From positions 186,001-250,000 of the forward strand of contig NZ_FWFQ01000001.1 in NCBI RefSeq assembly GCF_900172235.1: a stretch of DNA of 64,000 nucleotides, read 5' to 3'. Numbering within the stretch: position 1 is the first letter of the stretch; every line of letters begins with the position of its first letter. Shown here in pieces: positions 1 through 10,900 of this stretch. This DNA is from Pseudoruegeria aquimaris (GTDB taxonomy: Bacteria > Pseudomonadota > Alphaproteobacteria > Rhodobacterales > Rhodobacteraceae). The notes beneath the pieces are model-generated. The model saw nothing but the letters and a program-made list of their open reading frames with translations, was not told the origin of the DNA and made no database searches. The translations under genes were made by a program, and so were the position numbers.

Positions 1-1085
1 GCCCTGCCGATCTCGCCGCCGGCGGCCGCGAAACGGTCCAGCACCGGGGTGCCCTCCTCGATATGCGCAAGCTCGTGGATGAGCGCGGGAATATAGGGGG
101 TGAGACCGCTTGGCGCGGCATAGGTCCCGTTGCGCGCCATGAAGGGCGCAAGCACCACCTCAACCGGCAGCGGCGCTCCGTCCGCATCGGTCAGGGTGCC
201 GGCGGTGGCCCTGTCCAGCGTCGCGCGCAGATCGGTGCGGAAATCCGGATAGGCGGCGTTGCAGGCGGCATCCGCCTCGCAGCCCGCGATCGTCAGCTCG
301 ATGACCTGCGACAGCGGCACGGCGAGCGTGTCGTAGAGCGGGATCTGCAGCGGCGCCACCCCGTCGATGACCGCCGCCCGGATCGGGCCGGGCCGGCTGC
401 GCAGCATTTCCAGCGCCAGCCGCGTGCCGTAGGAAATGCCGTAGAGATTGTAGCCTTCATAGCCGAGAGCCTGCATCAGGGCGGCGGCGTCGCGTGCGTT
501 CTCGGCGGTGTTGTAGGCGCTCAGATCCGCGCCCGACGCCTTGATCTCGGCAACGCAGGCCTGAAGCTGCGCCGACGGGCGCATCTCGCCCCCTTCCCCG
601 GTGACCATCGAGAACCGCCCTTCCACCACATCTGCGATCGAGGCATCGAAAGCCGCGCGACAGGTGGCGGAACGGCCGGACAAAGCAGCCGCGCGCTGGT
701 CGAACATCACGATGTCGCGGGTCCGGCGCAGGGGCGCGAAGATCTCGGAGAAGGTTTCGATCCGCGAGACGATCCCGTACCCCGGCCCGCCATGCAGGTG
801 CAGCACCGGATCGGGCTCCGGATAGGTGGACCGGGCCTTCATGACGGTGAAGAACAGATCGATGCGGCGGCCGGCCGGATCGGCGTGGCGTTCCGGCACG
901 TTCACCGTGCCGCAGAGGATGGTTTCTCCCTCCACCTCGTCACGGCCCAGCGGCCCGGGGCACGGCGCGAGGGTGACAGGGTAGTCGGGGTCCGCGCCGC
1001 CGGAAGCCAGGGCCTTGAAGGACTCCGGCATGTCGGGAGGGCCGGAGATGGAGGCGATCAGCGCCAGAATGTTTGCCAGATCCAT
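1..1085 (-). CDS. Alpha/beta hydrolase (TAP-like / proline iminopeptidase-like), C-terminus cut by window edge
   Basis: The reading frame is open from an ATG at 1085 to the left edge, so only about 361 N-terminal residues are visible. Seen: an HGGPG oxyanion-type motif at residues 98-102 and a nucleophile elbow G-I-S-Y-G with Ser218, the arrangement of tripeptidyl aminopeptidase and proline iminopeptidase relatives. The Asp and His of the triad must lie outside the window. A GGGAG element sits just before the ATG. The start of the protein (MDLANILALI) is mildly hydrophobic but not a convincing signal peptide. Substrate is unknown; a peptidase or esterase is inferred from fold only. It is divergent from the DUF2254 gene; the 260 bp between them show no clear promoter. 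Confidence 0.8.
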   Translation of the reverse strand, partial: MDLANILALIASISGPPDMPESFKALASGGADPDYPVTLAPCPGPLGRDEVEGETILCGTVNVPERHADPAGRRIDLFFTVMKARSTYPEPDPVLHLHGGPGYGIVSRIETFSEIFAPLRRTRDIVMFDQRAAALSGRSATCRAAFDASIADVVEGRFSMVTGEGGEMRPSAQLQACVAEIKASGADLSAYNTAENARDAAALMQALGYEGYNLYGISYGTRLALEMLRSRPGPIRAAVIDGVAPLQIPLYDTLAVPLSQVIELTIAGCEADAACNAAYPDFRTDLRATLDRATAGTLTDADGAPLPVEVVLAPFMARNGTYAAPSGLTPYIPALIHELAHIEEGTPVLDRFAAAGGEIGR

Positions 1086-1345
1086 CACGTGCTCCCGAAA
1101 ACCGTTTCCTGTGCAATACCCGCGCCCCATTGGCGCAGGCCGGACAGCGCCGGTCAAGAGTCGGCCATGACTGCGGGCGTCTGCGGGCGGCCCATCCGGG
1201 CGCATCAGACCGCCGGTGCATCGCCCGCCCATCTGCTCCGCAGCGCCCACCTGCTCCCCAAGGGACTGTTTTCTTTCCTCCTTCGCCGACTGCCCCTATC
1301 CTGAGGCAAATCCTGCCGCCGCCCGTCGCACGAAAGTCCCTGCCC

Positions 1346-2605
1346 ATGCCTTCAGCTCCCCAGCTCACCCAAATCGCCGGCTGGCTGCGCCGCACGAGCC
1401 GCATCCTCTGGGTGCGCGTGGCGCTGATGAGCGCGCTGGCGGTGGTGGCCGCGCTCTCGGCACTGCTGCTCGATCCGCTGCTGCCCGCCACCACGCAGGA
1501 ACGGTTCTCGGCCCAGACGATCCTGCCGGTGCTCACCATCCTCGCCAACGGCATGCTCGCCGTGGCAACGTTCTCGCTGGGCGTGATGGTCAGTTCGCAC
1601 CGCACGCTGGCGCAGCAGTCCACGCCGCGCATCCACCGGCTGCTGCTGCAGGACACCTCGACCCAGACGATGCTGGCCACCTTCATCGGCGCCTTCGTCT
1701 TCGCGCTGGTGGCGATCATCCTGTTCAACGCCGGCGTCTACAGCCCCGGCGGCGCCGTCGTCGTCTTCGTGGCGACGCTGGGCGTGGTGCTGGCGATCGT
1801 CCTTTCGCTGATCCGCTGGATCGCCCGCCTGACGCGGCTGGGCAGCCTCGACGACGCGCTGGACCAGGCCGAGGCGGCGGCGGCGGAGACGCTCGCCTAT
1901 GCCCACCGGATGCCACGGCTCGGCGCCCGGCCGGTGGCGGCGGCGGCGGGCGAAGGCCGCTTCACCGAAACCTACGGCGCGCCGGCCTCGGGCTACCTGC
2001 AACGGATCGACATGGACGGGCTGCAGGAAATGGCGGCCGCGCAGGAACGCGAACTGCTTCTGCTGGCGCGGCCCGGCGATCTGGTGCTGTCCGGACAGCC
2101 GTTTGCGAAAGCGACGGGTCCGATGCCGGGCTGCGATCCGGCCGCCTGCTTCGAGATCGCTTCCAGCCGCTCCCACGATCAGGATCCGCGCTACGCCGTG
2201 CAGGCGCTCGGCGAAACCGCGTCCCGCGCGCTGTCGCCGGGAATCAACGATCCGGGCACGGCACTCGAGGTGATCGCGCGGCTGGAACGGCTGTTCTGGG
2301 ATTGGGCGCAGCTGGAGGCCGAGGAGGATCCCCCGCGCCACGGCCGCCTCTACCTGCACGAGATGGACAAGGGGCAACTCCTGGCGGCGGGCTTTCACTC
2401 CATCGCCCGCGACGGCGCCGGATTCGTCGAGGTGCAGTGCCACCTGGTGGAAGCCCTCTCAACCCTGCGCGGGCAGCTGTCCGCCAGCGCCGACGAAGCG
2501 ATCGCGCAGATGCTGGACGAGATCGGCGAGCGGGCGGAGGCCGCCCTGACCACGACGGCGGAGAAGGCGCGCCTGCGGGCGGCGCTTGGGCGCAGCGGCC
2601 CGTGA
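1346..2605 (+). CDS. DUF2254 family inner-membrane protein
   Basis: A 419-residue protein with about four hydrophobic segments in the first half (near residues 20-45, 60-80, 105-130 and 138-158) followed by a soluble C-terminal half. Sequence features such as SLGVMVSSHRTLAQQSTPR after the second segment and the GINDPGTA motif in the soluble part match the DUF2254 family of predicted membrane proteins, for which no function is established. The frame is open further upstream, but the ATG at 1346 immediately precedes the recognisable N-terminus (MPSAPQL). No strong Shine-Dalgarno is visible. It converges on the polyamine operon, with a GC hairpin at the junction. Confidence 0.8.
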   Translation: MPSAPQLTQIAGWLRRTSRILWVRVALMSALAVVAALSALLLDPLLPATTQERFSAQTILPVLTILANGMLAVATFSLGVMVSSHRTLAQQSTPRIHRLLLQDTSTQTMLATFIGAFVFALVAIILFNAGVYSPGGAVVVFVATLGVVLAIVLSLIRWIARLTRLGSLDDALDQAEAAAAETLAYAHRMPRLGARPVAAAAGEGRFTETYGAPASGYLQRIDMDGLQEMAAAQERELLLLARPGDLVLSGQPFAKATGPMPGCDPAACFEIASSRSHDQDPRYAVQALGETASRALSPGINDPGTALEVIARLERLFWDWAQLEAEEDPPRHGRLYLHEMDKGQLLAAGFHSIARDGAGFVEVQCHLVEALSTLRGQLSASADEAIAQMLDEIGERAEAALTTTAEKARLRAALGRSGP

Positions 2606-2622
2606 AAGGCCGGGGCCGCCCC

Positions 2623-2643
2623 GAGGGCGGCCCTGCCGCCTCA
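2623..2643. terminator. GC-rich hairpin between convergent DUF2254 gene and speB
   Basis: Eight-base arms GGGCCGCC and GGCGGCCC flank a five-base loop. The hairpin lies just after the DUF2254 stop and overlaps the last bases of the speB stop codon, a position suited to ending transcription from both sides. There is no T-run, so intrinsic termination is an inference. Confidence 0.4.
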
Positions 2644-3486
2644 GATGCAGGCGGCCATCAGCCGGTAGGTCACCTGCGCGGCGGTGAAATCCCAGGCCGC
2701 ATTGCCGTCGGGCGCCAGTTCCACCACGTCGAGCCCGACGCAGCGCCGCCCTTTCAGGGCATGTTCCACCAGCCGCAGCGCCTGGTAGTAGCCGAGGCCC
2801 CCGGGCACGGGCGTGCCGGTCGCCGGCATGATCGACGGGTCCAGCCCGTCCACGTCGAAGGTAACGTAGACGTCCTGCGGGAAATCCTCGGGCAGATCCA
2901 CGGCCATCAGCCCGCCCACCACGAGTTCCTCGGCATCCACGTGGAAGACATTGCGCGCGGCGCGCAGGTCTTCCTCCTGCCGGCAGAGCGCGCGGATGCC
3001 GAACTGCGCCAGCGGCGTGCCCTCTTCGGTGAGCAGGTTCATCACCGAGGCGTGGGAGTGTTTCTCGCCCTGGTAGGCGATGCGCAGGTCGGCGTGAGCG
3101 TCGATCTGAAGGATCCCCACCTTGCGCCCCAGTGCGCGCTGCACGCCGGTGACGGCGCCGTAGGTGAGCGAGTGTTCGCCGCCCAGCGTCACGGGAATGG
3201 CGCCGGCCTCGACCGCCGCCTGCGTGCGCGCGGCCAGCCGCTCCATGATCTCGGGCAGATCGCCGGTGACATCCACCGGCGCCTCGGTGAACACGCCAAG
3301 GCTGCAAGGCTCCTTGCCCACGGTGATGCGCTCGAGCTCGTTGGAGGCTTCGATGATGGCAGCCGGCCCGGCGGCCGTGCCGGCACCGTAGGACACGGTG
3401 CGCTCCAGCGGCATCGGGATGATGCGGAACTTCGCGGTCTCACCGCGTTCGGTTTCCGTTAGCTCGCTGTCGAGAAACACGCTCAT
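2641..3486 (-). CDS. speB: Agmatinase (ureohydrolase family)
   Basis: Hydrolyses agmatine to putrescine and urea in the cytoplasm. The 281-residue protein carries the binuclear-manganese ureohydrolase motifs in order: GGEHSLTYG, QIDAHADLR and FDVDGLDPS followed by a PVPGGL segment. The family also includes arginase and guanidinobutyrase; agmatinase is preferred because the operon supplies agmatine through SpeA and uses putrescine in the next step. The ATG at 3486 overlaps the nspC stop as ATGA, so translation is probably coupled; an upstream in-frame extension would lie inside nspC and was not used. It is the last gene of the operon. Confidence 0.9.
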   Translation of the reverse strand: MSVFLDSELTETERGETAKFRIIPMPLERTVSYGAGTAAGPAAIIEASNELERITVGKEPCSLGVFTEAPVDVTGDLPEIMERLAARTQAAVEAGAIPVTLGGEHSLTYGAVTGVQRALGRKVGILQIDAHADLRIAYQGEKHSHASVMNLLTEEGTPLAQFGIRALCRQEEDLRAARNVFHVDAEELVVGGLMAVDLPEDFPQDVYVTFDVDGLDPSIMPATGTPVPGGLGYYQALRLVEHALKGRRCVGLDVVELAPDGNAAWDFTAAQVTYRLMAACI

Positions 3487-4652
3487 GAGAGACGCTCCTT
3501 GAAATCTTCGTAGCCGAAGGTTTTGACGATTTTCAATTCGTCGGTGTCGGAGTTCCACAGCGCGATCGTTGGCAGCGGCACGCCGTTGAACGTATTGGTT
3601 TTCACCATCGAGTAGTGGGCCTGGTCGAGGAAGGCGAAGCGCTGGCCGACGCCGAGTGGTTCGGACCAGGTGTAATCGCCGATCACGTCCCCCGCGAGGC
3701 AGGACGGCCCGCCGAGCCGGTAGGTGTGGCCCGCCTCCGCCTCCCCCAGCAGCGCCGGGCGATAGGGGGCTTCGATCACGTCGGGCATGTGGCAGGTGGC
3801 GGAGATGTCGGTGATGGCGAGCGGCATCGAATTTACCGGCAGATCAAGTATCTCGCCAACAAGAATACCCGCATCCAGCGCCACGGCCTCGCCCGGCTCG
3901 AGGTAGAGCTCGAGCCCGGTTTCCGCCCTGATCTCCTTGAGGAAGGCGATCAGCGCCTCGCGGTCGTAGTCGGCGCGGGTGATATGGTGCCCCCCGCCGA
4001 AGTTGAGCCATTTCAGCTGGCCGAAATAGGGTGCGATCTTCGGCTTCACCGCCTCCCAGGTGCGTTTGAGCGGCTCGAACCCCTGCTCGCACAGCGTGTG
4101 CATGTGCAGCCCGTCCACGCCTTCCAGCACCTCGGGCGCAAGCTGCGACACCGGCGTGCCGAGGCGCGAGCACGGCGCGCAGGGGTCATACTTCGCGATC
4201 TCGCCTTCGGAATGTTCCGGGTTGATGCGCAGCCCCACGCTCACGCCCCCGGCCCGGCACTGCTCGGCAAAGCGCGCCTTCTGGGCGGGGCTGTTGAAGA
4301 TCACATGGTCCGAGAGCGCGACGATCTCGTCCATGTCCGCGGCCTTGTAGCCGGCGCAGAAGGTGGCGACTTCGCCGCCGTATTCCTCGCGCCCGAGCCG
4401 GGCCTCGTGGACGCCCGAGGCGCAGGTGCCGCCCAGGTAGCGGCGCACCAGCGGGGCCAGTTCATACATCGAGAAGGCCTTGAGCGCCGCGAGCACATGG
4501 GCGCCGGAGCGCTCCGAGACATCGGCGAGGATCTTCAGGTTGCGCTCCACGGCCGCGCTATCCACCACGAAACAGGGCGTGGGCACGCGGGAGAGATCGA
4601 AGCGCGCAAAGGCCCCGGCGTCGCCGGCCTGGGTTGTCATCATCTCGGCCAT
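3483..4652 (-). CDS. nspC: Carboxynorspermidine/carboxyspermidine decarboxylase
   Basis: PLP-dependent decarboxylase of the alanine-racemase fold that converts carboxyspermidine to spermidine (or carboxynorspermidine to norspermidine). The 389 residues include the PLP lysine region ALKAFSMY near residues 56-63, the glycine-rich phosphate-binding stretch LNFGGGHH, a PGEAVAL motif and the dimer-interface active-site segment around LGGPSCLAGD with its conserved Cys and Asp. Length and motifs fit NspC rather than LysA. The neighbouring dehydrogenase makes its substrate. The 3' end overlaps speB by 4 bp; a structured repeat occupies the 110 bp separating it from the upstream gene. Confidence 0.92.
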   Translation of the reverse strand: MAEMMTTQAGDAGAFARFDLSRVPTPCFVVDSAAVERNLKILADVSERSGAHVLAALKAFSMYELAPLVRRYLGGTCASGVHEARLGREEYGGEVATFCAGYKAADMDEIVALSDHVIFNSPAQKARFAEQCRAGGVSVGLRINPEHSEGEIAKYDPCAPCSRLGTPVSQLAPEVLEGVDGLHMHTLCEQGFEPLKRTWEAVKPKIAPYFGQLKWLNFGGGHHITRADYDREALIAFLKEIRAETGLELYLEPGEAVALDAGILVGEILDLPVNSMPLAITDISATCHMPDVIEAPYRPALLGEAEAGHTYRLGGPSCLAGDVIGDYTWSEPLGVGQRFAFLDQAHYSMVKTNTFNGVPLPTIALWNSDTDELKIVKTFGYEDFKERLS

Positions 4653-4674
4653 GAAAGGCTCCTGTCAGAAATGA

Positions 4675-4754
4675 GGGCAGCGCCCGCACCGGGGCGGGAA
4701 GCGAAGCGCCCGCCCATGGGGCGGGGCGGGCGCTGCCCGGCGGTGCCCGCCGGG
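4675..4754 (-). repeat. Palindromic intergenic element, copy A
   Basis: An 80-bp element between the dehydrogenase gene and nspC. A 13-bp perfect outer stem (4675-4687 with 4726-4738) encloses a hairpin around CCCGCCCATGGGGCGGG, and a second hairpin (4736-4754, arms CCCGGCGG/CCGCCGGG) adjoins it. Read on the minus strand it aligns end to end with copies at 50551-50625 and 55743-55820, sharing the CCATGGG core followed by GCTTC. It could fold in the operon mRNA and act as an attenuator or stability element. Confidence 0.75.
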
Positions 4755-4762
4755 CGATGGGC

Positions 4763-5974
4763 TCAGAACGAAACCGGACCGTCCAGCTCGTGCACCTGCC
4801 AGGGCAGGCCCTGGGTGTTGAGCATGTCCATGAAGTCGTCCGGGTCCAGCTGCTCCATGTTCCAGACGCCCGGCTCGACCCAGTTGCCCTTCAGCACCTG
4901 CGCCGCGCCGATCATTGCCGGCACGCCCGTGGTGTAGGAGACCGCCTGGCTGCCGACCTCGCGGTAGCATTCCTCGTGGTCGCAGATGTTGTAGATGTAG
5001 TAGGTCTTCTCGCCGGAGCCGTCCTTGGCCTGGCCGGTGACGATATCGCCGATGCAGGCCTTGCCCTTGGTCTCGGCGCCCAGATCGCCCGGATCGGGGA
5101 GGAGCGTTTTCAGGAACTGGATCGGAATGATCTCGTGGCCGTCATGCACCACCGGATCGATCCGCGTCATGCCGACGTTCTGCAGAACCTTGGCGTGCAT
5201 GATGTAGGCATCGCCGAAGGTCATCCAGAAACGGGCGCGTTCGATCTCGGGGAAGTGGGTGGAGAGGCTCTCCAGTTCCTCGTGATACATCAGGTACATG
5301 TTCTTCGGCCCGATGCCGGGGAAATCGAATTCCACCTTGTGCGTCATCGCGGGCGTCACCTTCCACTCCCCGTTCTCCCAGTGACGCGCGTCGGCGAGCA
5401 CTTCGCGCAGGTTGATCTCGGGGTTGAAGTTGGTGGCGAATTCCTGGTCGTTGCTGCCGCCGTTGGCGTCCAGCACGTCGATCAGGCGGATGGTTTCGAG
5501 CTTGTGCTTCTTCAGCCAGGTGGCGAAGACGCTCGTCACCCCCGGATCGAAGCCCGAACCGAGGATGGCCGTCAGGCCGGCTTCCTTGAACTTGTCCTGG
5601 TAGGCCCACTGCCAGTGGTACTCGAATTTCGCCACGTCCTCCGGCTCGTAGTTGGCGGTATCGAGGTAGTGGCAGCCCGCTTCGAGGCAGGCATCCATCA
5701 GCACCAGATCCTGGTAGGGCAGCGCGAGGTTCACGAGGATCTCGGCGCCGGTCTGCCTGATCAGCGCCACCGTCGCGGCCACGTCATAGGCATCCAGCTC
5801 GGCCGTGGCGATCTCGACCCCGGTGCGCTCCTTCACCGATCTGGCGATGGCATCGCATTTGCTCTTGGTGCGGCTGGCCAGCGTGATCTCCGTGAAGATA
5901 TCGCTGTTCATCGCCATCTTGTGCACGGCGGCGTGGGAAACGCCCCCTGCCCCGACGACCAGTGTCTTGCCCAT
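4763..5974 (-). CDS. Carboxy(nor)spermidine dehydrogenase (saccharopine dehydrogenase family)
   Basis: NADPH-dependent enzyme that condenses L-aspartate semialdehyde with putrescine to give carboxyspermidine (or with diaminopropane to give carboxynorspermidine). The 403-residue protein starts with a Rossmann motif, VVGAGGVSHAA, and keeps saccharopine-dehydrogenase features such as YLDTANYEPED and GSGFDPGVTSVF. Operon position between speA and nspC supports the polyamine role over lysine metabolism. A strong CAGGAGG Shine-Dalgarno lies before the ATG at 5974. The 22-bp gap from speA indicates cotranscription. Some genomes call this gene lys1-like or CASDH. Confidence 0.9.
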   Translation of the reverse strand: MGKTLVVGAGGVSHAAVHKMAMNSDIFTEITLASRTKSKCDAIARSVKERTGVEIATAELDAYDVAATVALIRQTGAEILVNLALPYQDLVLMDACLEAGCHYLDTANYEPEDVAKFEYHWQWAYQDKFKEAGLTAILGSGFDPGVTSVFATWLKKHKLETIRLIDVLDANGGSNDQEFATNFNPEINLREVLADARHWENGEWKVTPAMTHKVEFDFPGIGPKNMYLMYHEELESLSTHFPEIERARFWMTFGDAYIMHAKVLQNVGMTRIDPVVHDGHEIIPIQFLKTLLPDPGDLGAETKGKACIGDIVTGQAKDGSGEKTYYIYNICDHEECYREVGSQAVSYTTGVPAMIGAAQVLKGNWVEPGVWNMEQLDPDDFMDMLNTQGLPWQVHELDGPVSF

Positions 5975-5996
5975 GGTTCACCCTCCTGAGGCTGGA

Positions 5997-7886
<1,890 letters not shown>

Positions 7887-7922
7887 CGCTAAACCCTCCG
7901 GCACCAGAGAAGCAAGGCCGCT

Positions 7923-7950
7923 CTCATACTACGGATTCGCCCCCATGCAA
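7923..7950 (-). promoter_or_regulatory. Possible promoter of the polyamine operon
   Basis: On the minus strand TTGCAT (7950-7945) and TATGAG (7928-7923) are separated by 16 bp, upstream of the speA ATG. Both hexamers are imperfect matches to the housekeeping consensus; this is the only plausible candidate in the short gap after tamB. Confidence 0.35.
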
Positions 7951-7997
7951 GCTTTATTCCTGCCGCGGGCGGCACAGCGGGCGAAAGCGCGCAACCC

Positions 7998-10900
7998 TCA
8001 GTAATCGCGTTCGAAGAAAATCCCGAGGCTGCTGTCCCCGTCGCTCTCCACCGAGACCTTGGCGGTGAAATCGTCGGTAATGTCGAGGTTCAGGTTGACC
8101 TCGGTTTCCCCGTCGGAATCCACCGCAACATCGGTATAGACGTTGTCGGTCAGATAGCGCCCGGCGCGCACCGTGGTGTTGCCTTCCGAATCCGTCTCCA
8201 CGTTGAGATCGTCCAGCCCGAGGGAATCCCGGATCCCTGACACCAGCCCGAAGCCCTTGCCGCCGGTCAGCTCCGAAATGGAGGAGGCCAGTTCGGCCGC
8301 CTGCAGCGCGCTCAGGTTGGAGATCGACTCCCCGAAGAGGATCTGCGCGAGCACCTCGTCCTCGGGCAGCTCCGGGGTGGAACTGAACTCGAAATCCGGA
8401 TCCACCGCCGGGCCGTCGATCACGATCCGGCCCTCGCCGTCGGGAATGTCGGCCACGGCGACGATGCGGATGAAGGGGGTGAAATCGCCCAGCAGCGAGA
8501 TTGTCACCTCTTCGAGGTTCAGCCGCTTGCCGAGAAAATCGAGATGCCCGCGGATCAGGTCGAATTCGCCCTCGGTGATGACGCGCGCGGTGGTGCCCAC
8601 CACGTCGATGGCGCCGCCCAGCTCGATGTCGAGCCCGCGCCCGCGGATGGTGATGCGCTGCGGCGCGTTGATCGTCAGATCCAGCCCGTAGACGGGGCCG
8701 GCGCCGCCGCCGGAGCTGGCCTTGATCTCGTCTGCCCCCTTGAAGCCGGCCCGCTCCCGCGTGAGCCGCTGCGCCGCCGTCTCGTTGACGTGGATCATGC
8801 CCTGCGGCGCGCTGGTGGCACCCACCGCGGCCGAGGGGATCTGGATATCGGTCTTGCCGAGGTTGATCACGCCGCTGATGTCGGCGCCGCCGGCGGCCGG
8901 GCCCACGAAGGCCACCTGCCCGTTCAGCCGCGCATCGTAGAGCGACGGATCGGTAAGCCGCACGGCCTCAAGATCGACCTGCAGGTTGGTGTTGAACGGC
9001 GGCGTGAGCGCGAGCGTGCCCCGCGCCGTCACCCGCCCCTCGGGCGAGACGTTGGTGGCGGCGTCGATCGTCAGGTTGGCCCCGGAAATCGCGATCTGGC
9101 TGTTGATGTCATCCAGCGCGACCTTGAGATTGGGCGCCGAGAACCGCCCTCCGCTGACGGTGACGGTGCCCGCGACCGAGGACAGCGCCGGCGGCCCGTT
9201 GACGGTGATGCTCATCTGCGCGGTGCCGATCACCGAGCGTGGCGCGATGAACTTGTTGGCCACCGCGAGCGGGGCCGCGCCGGTGATGGCGAGGTTCACG
9301 GTCTGGAAATCCCGGGCGACGGTGCCGTCCACGGCGGTGGCGAAACCGGCGTCGGTGTCGAGATCGAGATCCAGCGCGATCTCGCTGCCCTGAAGCGTGG
9401 CGGTGCCACCGAGCCGCGCACCGCCGGAGATGTCGGGCACGAAGAGCGAAACATCCCGCAGGCTGCCCTGCAGCGCGATCTGCCCGGCGCCCGCCTGAAG
9501 GGTTCCGCTTGCCGAGAGATCCAGCTCGCTGCCGTCCACCTCCAGCTGGGTGAGCGTGATCGCCTCGCCGGATTTCGCCGCCTGAAGCGCCAGCGCCGTC
9601 TGCCCCGCAAGGAGCCGGTCCACGTCGGGAATGCCAGCGCGCACATCCTGCAGCTGGCCGTTGGCCGTCACGTCGAAATCGCGGGTTTCCACGTTGGCGC
9701 TGCCCGAGAGCGAAAGCTCCGCCGCGCCCGCGAGGCTGCGCCCGGCGAACACGCCGAAGGGCGCGAGATCGGCCACCGAGGCCGAGGCATCGAAGGCCAC
9801 GTCGATGCCCTGGTCCATGCCCGACACCTGCGCCGTGCCGCTGGCCTGCGCCGAAAGCACCCGGCCATCGAAACTGAGGGTGCCGCCGGCGTCATCCACC
9901 GCGCCGCTGGCCGTCAGATCCACCTGTTCACCGTTGATCTCGAGGGTGCCGATGTCAAGCTGGCGGCCCGATTTCGCCGCATCGACGATGAACGTCGTGT
10001 TCCCGGCCAGAAGTGCATCCACCTGCGCGATGCCGACGGTGACGTCCTGCAGGCCACCGCGGGCCTCGACGTCGAAATCGAAGGTCTTGGCGTTCGCGGT
10101 GCCGTCGATCTTCAGATCCGCCGCCCCGGCAAGGCTCTGCCCCGCGAGCGCGCTGAAAGGGGCAAGATCGGAGACCTGCGCCGTGGCATCCAGCGCGACG
10201 GAGGGGCCGTTGTCCAGATCGGCAAGCGCGGCATTGCCGGCAAGCCGGGCGCTCAGAAAGCGGGCCTCGAAATCGAAGGCGCCGGACTCCGCGCCGAGCG
10301 CGCCCTTTGCGTTCAGCGCGATCTCGGTGCCGTCGATCACCAGTTCACGGATGTCGATCGTGCGCCCCGCGCGGGAGGCATCGACCGAAAGCGCCGTGCG
10401 CCCTTCCAGCAGCGGATCGACCTGGGCGATGCCCAGTTGCAACCCGTCCGTGGCGCCATCGGCGCGGATGTCGAAATCGAGCGAGTCGAGCGCGATCCGT
10501 CCGGCGAGATCCAGCTGCGCCGCGCCGGTGAGCCCCTGCCCCGCGAGCGCGCCGAAAGGGGCGAGGTCGTCCACCTTCGCCTCCGCATCCAGTTCCACCG
10601 TCGCGGCCGGATCGAGGCCGGAGAGCAGCGCCCGCCCGATGAGCGAGGCCGAGGCCACGCGGGCGTCGAAATCGATCGCGCCGCCGGTCTCGGTGACATT
10701 GCCGCTGGCGGTCACGTCCACTTCCTTGGCGGTGACGCGCAACTTGCGCACGGCAAGGGTTTCGGCCAGCCGCGCGATGTCGATGTCCAGCTCCGCGCTC
10801 TGGCCCACCAGCGCGTCCACCTGCTGGATGCCCGTGGACAGGCCCGAGGCCGTGCCCTGGGCGCGGGCGTCGAAGGTGCGCGCGGCGATGTTGCCGCCGC

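Noticed and set aside
63-1304. A 413-codon open frame on the plus strand over the first gene
   Set aside because: Antisense shadow of the alpha/beta hydrolase, which has HGGPG and GISYG motifs on the minus strand.
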